Positions 59,538 through 64,000 of a stretch of 64,000 nucleotides of DNA are shown here, in pieces; the first letter of the stretch is position 1; every line of letters starts with the position of its first letter. A program made the translations under genes and the position numbers. A model generated the notes under the pieces. That model ran no database searches. It worked only from the letters and a program-made list of their open reading frames with translations, and was not told the DNA's origin. This stretch comes from Tetrapyrgos nigripes. Taxonomy: Eukaryota > Basidiomycota > Agaricomycetes > Agaricales > Campanellaceae. The stretch is from positions 124,001 through 188,000 of the forward strand of contig JAACJM010000032.1 in the NCBI GenBank assembly GCA_013368315.1. Reading direction: 5' to 3'.

Positions 59538-61757
59538 ATGTCCGCCGGTCTCCCTCAGACAGCAACTCTGGATGACGAAGTAACCCGCGTTACAGAGGAA
59601 AATGTCGGGAAGAAGGAAGTTGACGAGGCACAAGTTGAGGAAAACGCGACTACGGGGGCTGACGTTTACCCCGGGGACAATGGTTCATTGAGGGCTTGGT
59701 TGGTGATCTTAGGAGTGCGTCTTGCCCAAGTCTTGTCCATCATTTATGACTGATCTTATCCATTTTCTAGATATCATTTACCACTTTCGGAACGTAAGCA
59801 GTTGTCAGGACTGTCTATTCTTTTTCAAGCAATTGTTGACGATTGAGTAACGATCAGCTTTGGGTTTGTAAACTCCTGGGGTGTAAGTCACTATTTTCCG
59901 TTACTCTGAAGCCCGCGAACCTACCAGAGTGCACAGGTCTTCCAAGCATATTATGAGGAAACCCTTCTTCGTGACCACTCTCCTTCAACCATGTAAGCCG
60001 ATTCATACCCACATTAAAAATTGAGACAACGGACTGACGACGCGTTTTTCTATTCTAACCAGAGCGTGGATTGGATCAGTGCAGGTGTGTCCGAAAACTC
60101 GGCTCTTTCGTTTTATTCTTCGTTCTGTTCTAACATCCTTCTCTTTACTCAGTACGCGCTGATTTTCTTGCCTGGTTTAGTCACAGGTCGCCTATTTGAC
60201 ATAGGGATTTTCAAGATCCCATTCTTCCTCGCGAGCGTTGTTCTCGTCGTCGCAATCTTCCTCACCGCCGAATGCAAGCAGTATTGGCATTTTCTTCTGT
60301 GCCAGGGGTTTGCTGTTGGGGTTCGTTTCTTTGGTTTGTCCTTCGGACTAAGGGCGGGTTCTAATACACCGTCTGATAGATTTCTTGTGGAGTAATTTTT
60401 GGCCCAGCTATGGGGGTGCGCGTCTTTTTCCCTTAGTTTTGTTGTTTAGCGGACTAATCCGAGATGTAAACATTGACTCTAGCTTGTCGGACATTGGTTC
60501 AGAAAACGGCGTGGCTTAGCACTCGGAGTGACAGCTGTGGGCTCTTCTATTAGTGGAACGGTGCTCCCTATCGCTTCCAGGAGGCTCATCGCTCAAGTTG
60601 GGTGCGTACAAATGACTTTGTTGCTTCAAATTTTTCCTTCGTCTTGTTTGCTAACATCATGTCTTTTTCATTCATCAGGTTTCCATGGACAATGAGAATA
60701 CTCGGTTTCATCATCATGTTTGTTTTATCGATCCCAAATATAACACTTAGACGCCGTCTACCTCCCAAAAAGGTTCAAGGTGGCTTGGTCAACCTCGCAG
60801 CATTCAAGTCACTCGCATTCACGGCGTATACTGCTTCGGTGCTTGTGGCGTTTTTGGGATTGTATACAGGTGGGTAGGGTGGCTCATTGTTTCTCATCAT
60901 TCCGAATATTTTCTGACCTTGACCTCTTTTCCTCTCTCTCTCTCTACCCCCTACTATCCACATTGACATTGCCCGATGACTAGTCCTCACCTACATCGAC
61001 ATCAGCGCAACCCGAGCCGGTATCTCCCCCGACTTTTCCTTCTACCTCATCTCCATATGCAATGCTTCATCCCTTTTCGGTCGTATCTCAGCTGGAATCC
61101 TCACGGATAAACTCGGTGCTATCAATTTTATCGCTCCGTTTACATTGATTGCTGGTGTTTTGACTTTTGCTTGGCCGTTTGCAAAGACGGAGGGATCGTT
61201 AGTGGCTATTGCGGTGCTTTATGGGTGCGTGTTTTGTGTTTAGTGTCTAGTGAAGGGCTTAGCCGCTTTAGGCTGAGGCTGATAGGTGTTTCGCATTGTG
61301 GACTGGCTCTTATGTCTTTTCTTTAAACAGACTATGCTCTGGAACATACGTCTCCACCTTCCTCATGCCTATCTACGAAATGGGAAATGTCCTCGACGTT
61401 GGAAGACGTACGGGGATGGTTATGACACTCGGAGCCATTGGTGCTTTATGCGGACCACCTATATCTGGTGCAATTAACAATGCTACGGGTGGTTTTGAGG
61501 CTGTTGGGTATTATGCTGGTGAGTGGTGGTGGTACTCATATGCTTGTTTTTGTCCTTTGTCTCTTGTCCAACTTTTTTTTTTTTTCGCTGCTGGCTTTTT
61601 CTGTGTTTGAGGTTTCAAGGTTTCGGAGATGCATATGCTGACTGTCCATTTTTTTTTTGTCTTGGCTTGCATTATAGGTTCCACGGTCGTCCTCTCCGTC
61701 GTGCTCATGCTGGTTGCGAGACATGCAGTACTCAGGCGGTTTATTGGCAAGTTCTAA
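59538..61757 (+). CDS. MFS transporter 4, monocarboxylate-transporter-like
   Basis: ATG 59538 (MSAGLPQTATLDDEVTRVTE) begins an acidic ~50-residue N-terminus before NGSLRAWLVILG. Then follow ISFTTFG, FGFVNSWG, VFQAYYEETLLRDHSPSTI, AWIGSVQ and LPGLVTGRLFDIGIFKIPFF. FLTAECKQYWHFLLCQGFAV, LVGHWFRKRRGLALGVTAVG, FPWTMRILGFIIMFVLSI and LRRRLPPKKVQGGLVNLAAF are next. Then VLTYIDISATRAGISPDFSF, ASSLFGRISAGILTDKLG (loop motif intact), LDVGRRTGMVMTLGAIGALC and GFEAVGYYAG lead to the end at LRRFIGKF, TAA 61755-61757. Multiple short introns, all with usable GT/AG ends. Plasma-membrane carrier of unknown substrate. Confidence 0.88.
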
Positions 61758-62077
61758 ACTTGTCAGTGATACCAATGCCGATAGAGAAAAAGCTTCAACA
61801 CGAAGCTGCTAGCAGTACTAGTGCACAACCATGGAGTAGATAGGAGGTTTACGACGAAGCTTATTGGAGAGCACTTTTGTTGATTTTGGGTATTGGATGG
61901 ACAGTATCACGCTTTAGACACGCATTGCAGTTACGTTTTGGGAATGAATCGATTACGACCAGGTTTTGGTTTATTGTACAGTCGGATTAATGATAGAGCA
62001 TGATTGAGGCCATGAAGTCAAATGTAATGCTTTTCTGATTGCTTACAATCCTCGCTGAGAAGGCTTGAGAACACGGG
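61758..62077. other. convergent 3' regions
   Basis: No gene seen between MFS4 and the minus-strand hypothetical gene. Confidence 0.45.
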
Positions 62078-63002
62078 TTACTTGGATAACAGCGCTAGCA
62101 GCCAGAAAAGAATAGCTTCATCATTCACCTCTTTTCGACCGGCTCTCCCTTCCTTCAAAGATTTTATCCACCCAGCCAACTCTTCGCTACCCTTCCTCTG
62201 AAGATGCAGCTCAGCCTGCATCATCTCCAAAGCACCCGTCACAATATCCTCCATCTCCTTCAACTTTGGAACCTCGTGCGGGTTATCCAACGACTCATGT
62301 ATCTCCTTTGCAGCGTCTCGCATAATAGCGTGTAGTTTTTGTTGACCAAAGTTTTCGAACTGCATTTTTTTATTGTCGCTTAAATCCGTGAAAAAGGTTT
62401 GAATGGACTCTGGTTTGACGTAGCCGGGTTTGACGAGGAGAGGTGTGAGTATTTTGGAGAAGTAAGAGCAGGTGGAGTGGTAGGAATCGAAGTCGACGGT
62501 TTTGTATTCTTCGGAATCTATAGTGTTGATGTCTAGGACCGCTTCGATGCGGTAGAAGAAGTCTTCAACTTCTACGGAGATTTTGACTAGGTAAGCGAGG
62601 GATATTACGAGGGTTCCTGGTAGTTCGTTGTGGAGAATGTCAAGATTGCTTCAATCAGAAAAGATTCCGCGTCAACATACCTATTAAGAGTCCTCTCGTT
62701 TTGGACCTTGGAGATCCATCCCACCTGTAGAGAAGCCTCCTCACCAAAGGTGACTGGTGTGCTGTCGATTCCGAGACTGTTGTTCTCGTTGGTTCATTCA
62801 GGGAATGTCTTCGAGAAGTCGAGTGTGCGTAGGAACGGGATTCATGAAGCAAATTCTTACAGCGATTTACACCGGGTTTAGGAACAAAAAAAGGTCGATG
62901 AGGGTAGCGAGAGAGCACTCTTGCGGATGAGAGCATGTTACAACACGCGTCTAATTTTTCCGACGCGCCTTTCTTTTCGACTACATCTTTACCAGCCCTC
63001 AA
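62078..63002 (-). CDS. hypothetical helical protein, N-terminus unresolved
   Basis: A long exon is open from about 62645 to TAG at 62078. It reads NLDILHNELPGTLVISLAYL, VEDFFYRIEAVLDINTIDSE, YHSTCSYFSKILTPLLVKPG and FTDLSDNKKMQFENFGQQKL. The charged helix MEDIVTGALEMMQAELHLQR leads to the end at ILFWLLALLSK. A 32-bp intron-like gap (GTATGT..GAAG) links it in phase to an upstream piece, LGIDSTPVTFGEEASLQVGW followed by ISKVQNERTLN. Further upstream GASEKLDACCNMLSSARV and, at 63211-63100, MKLGELIDFSSTFAKEWFES are plausible exons, but I could not phase them. No family recognised. The leucine-rich C-terminus could be a tail anchor. Confidence 0.55.
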
Positions 63003-63931
63003 TTGATATGCAGGTGTGAAGTTACTCTGTTGCTATGCATGTTGGTAGTGATTCTATGTGCATGGAGTAGAAGGTATGCACTACTTTCTCCAAATACTGT
63101 CGGTAAGACTGGCACAAGACTACTAGTAACACCGATTTTTTCTTCTCTTTTAGACTCGAACCACTCTTTTGCAAAGGTTGATGAAAAGTCGATCAATTCG
63201 CCAAGCTTCATTAAACCTTGCAGAAGTGACTGGCTCGAGTCTACTTCTCTTCTTCCATTACAGGTCTTGCCAGTTGCATAAGCGGACTTCACATTGAGCA
63301 CCAAAAATGTTTGACAGGGTCACCTAACCGCATTGTTTGGGATGTCCGGTTAGTTCTTTTCATCGATCTTTTGCGGTCAAAGGGTTTCTCAAGTACCGAA
63401 AGACACAGGTGAGCCACGCTACTTGCCTTGAAAGTCAATGATGAGTAATGCAGTCTCGATACAGCAAGATAGCATTGTATGACTGTTTAACGTTTAACTT
63501 CAAAGATGCGTGCAGGCACAATACAAATGGCCAGGGTTGTTATCTTCTACGCCCATTCTACTCCCATCCGGACCGTCTTCCTCCCCTTCACCTCTTCCGA
63601 TAAGCAACCTGTCGGATGTCCAGGTGGCTCGATTCTCGGTTCTCTCATACGATATGTACGCCAGCATCCTAGGAGACTTTGTCGTTTACAGTATGCTACG
63701 CGCTTTTGACGTGATATACGTAAGTCGCCATCCGAAATGAAAAGAAACACGCCTTCAATGATGCGGCTTTACAGCTTTTCAACAGCTTTTATTTATATCG
63801 AAGCTTTTCGTGAAGTTGGTATCTCACCGCTTCGTTCTTCTTCTCCCCACCTCACGACCTCAAGGGTGAGCTAGGCAGTGTTCTTGACAAGTTTTCCAAT
63901 ATCAATCCCTATTTTTGCCTCAGACTTCAAC
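63003..63931. other. possible exon fragments, unresolved
   Basis: A minus-strand frame 63211-63100 may belong to the previous gene. A plus-strand block 63510-63720 (AQYKWPGLLSSTPILLPSGP onward) has a GTGCAG acceptor and GTAAGT donor, but no start was found. Confidence 0.25.
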
Positions 63932-64000
63932 ATGACGGACCCGTCGCAAAAACGTCGTCGCAGGATACGGAAAGCGAAATTATCATCGATTCAAAAGCTT
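63932..64000 (+). CDS. start of a gene running off the window
   Basis: ATG 63932 gives MTDPSQKRRRRIRKAKLSSI and stays open to the window edge (23 codons). The basic run resembles a nuclear localisation signal. Too short to identify. Confidence 0.3.
   Translation, partial: MTDPSQKRRRRIRKAKLSSIQKL

Noticed and set aside
1..64000. CRISPR arrays, bacterial operons, riboswitches, rRNA genes
   Set aside because: The window is intron-rich fungal nuclear DNA. No regularly spaced short repeats or conserved RNA gene sequences were seen.

Overview
The window is nuclear DNA of a filamentous basidiomycete, most likely an Agaricomycete. The genes are split by many 50-60 bp GT..AG introns. Gene families and repeats fit this group: CSC1/RSN1-type channels, monocarboxylate-like MFS families, a small thaumatin-like protein, Tad-like LINEs, Ty3-like gag-protease fragments and hAT-like MITEs. 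I cannot name the species. Exon boundaries were read by eye, so gene spans are firmer than individual splice sites.

Layout. 0.1-3.4 kb holds two minus-strand genes of unknown function, one coiled-coil and one arginine/glutamine-rich. 3.9-5.5 kb is a non-autonomous hAT-like element with an 8-bp target duplication and other foldback elements nested inside it. 6.8-15.3 kb is a nested retroelement complex. Two copies of one LTR face each other around a decayed gag-protease fragment. The left copy is split by a 5'-truncated Tad-like LINE with its own 12-bp target duplication, and the LINE is split by a solo-LTR-like insert. 17.4-21.2 kb is a decayed segmental copy of part of the CSC1-like channel gene at 24-28.5 kb. 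Most of the differences I counted are CpG transitions. A young gag-only LTR element (18398-21049, visually identical 218-bp LTRs, 5-bp target duplication) sits inside that copy.

22.7-48.3 kb is gene-dense. It holds a single-pass membrane protein, the CSC1-like channel, cytochrome c oxidase subunit IV, two CCHC zinc-knuckle genes, RPN8, fibrillarin (NOP1), an MFS transporter, a PMT2-type O-mannosyltransferase, an isopenicillin-N-synthase-like 2OG oxygenase and a TauD-like 2OG dioxygenase. 49.5-61.8 kb carries three more MFS paralogs and a thaumatin-like secreted protein. The end holds a hypothetical gene and the first codons of another.

The most interesting observation is at 29.5-33.8 kb. Between an intact CNBP/Gis2-like gene with seven zinc knuckles and an intact COX4 gene lies a third gene. 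Its N-terminus resembles the COX4 mitochondrial presequence, and its remainder is a six-knuckle CNBP paralog that keeps the same introns, including an 8-nt micro-exon. The gene order is what one tandem duplication with breakpoints inside both genes would leave. It predicts a CNBP-like nucleic-acid-binding protein imported into mitochondria.

The four same-strand MFS genes and the two oxygenases look like an expanded uptake/catabolism neighbourhood. No substrate can be read from the sequence.
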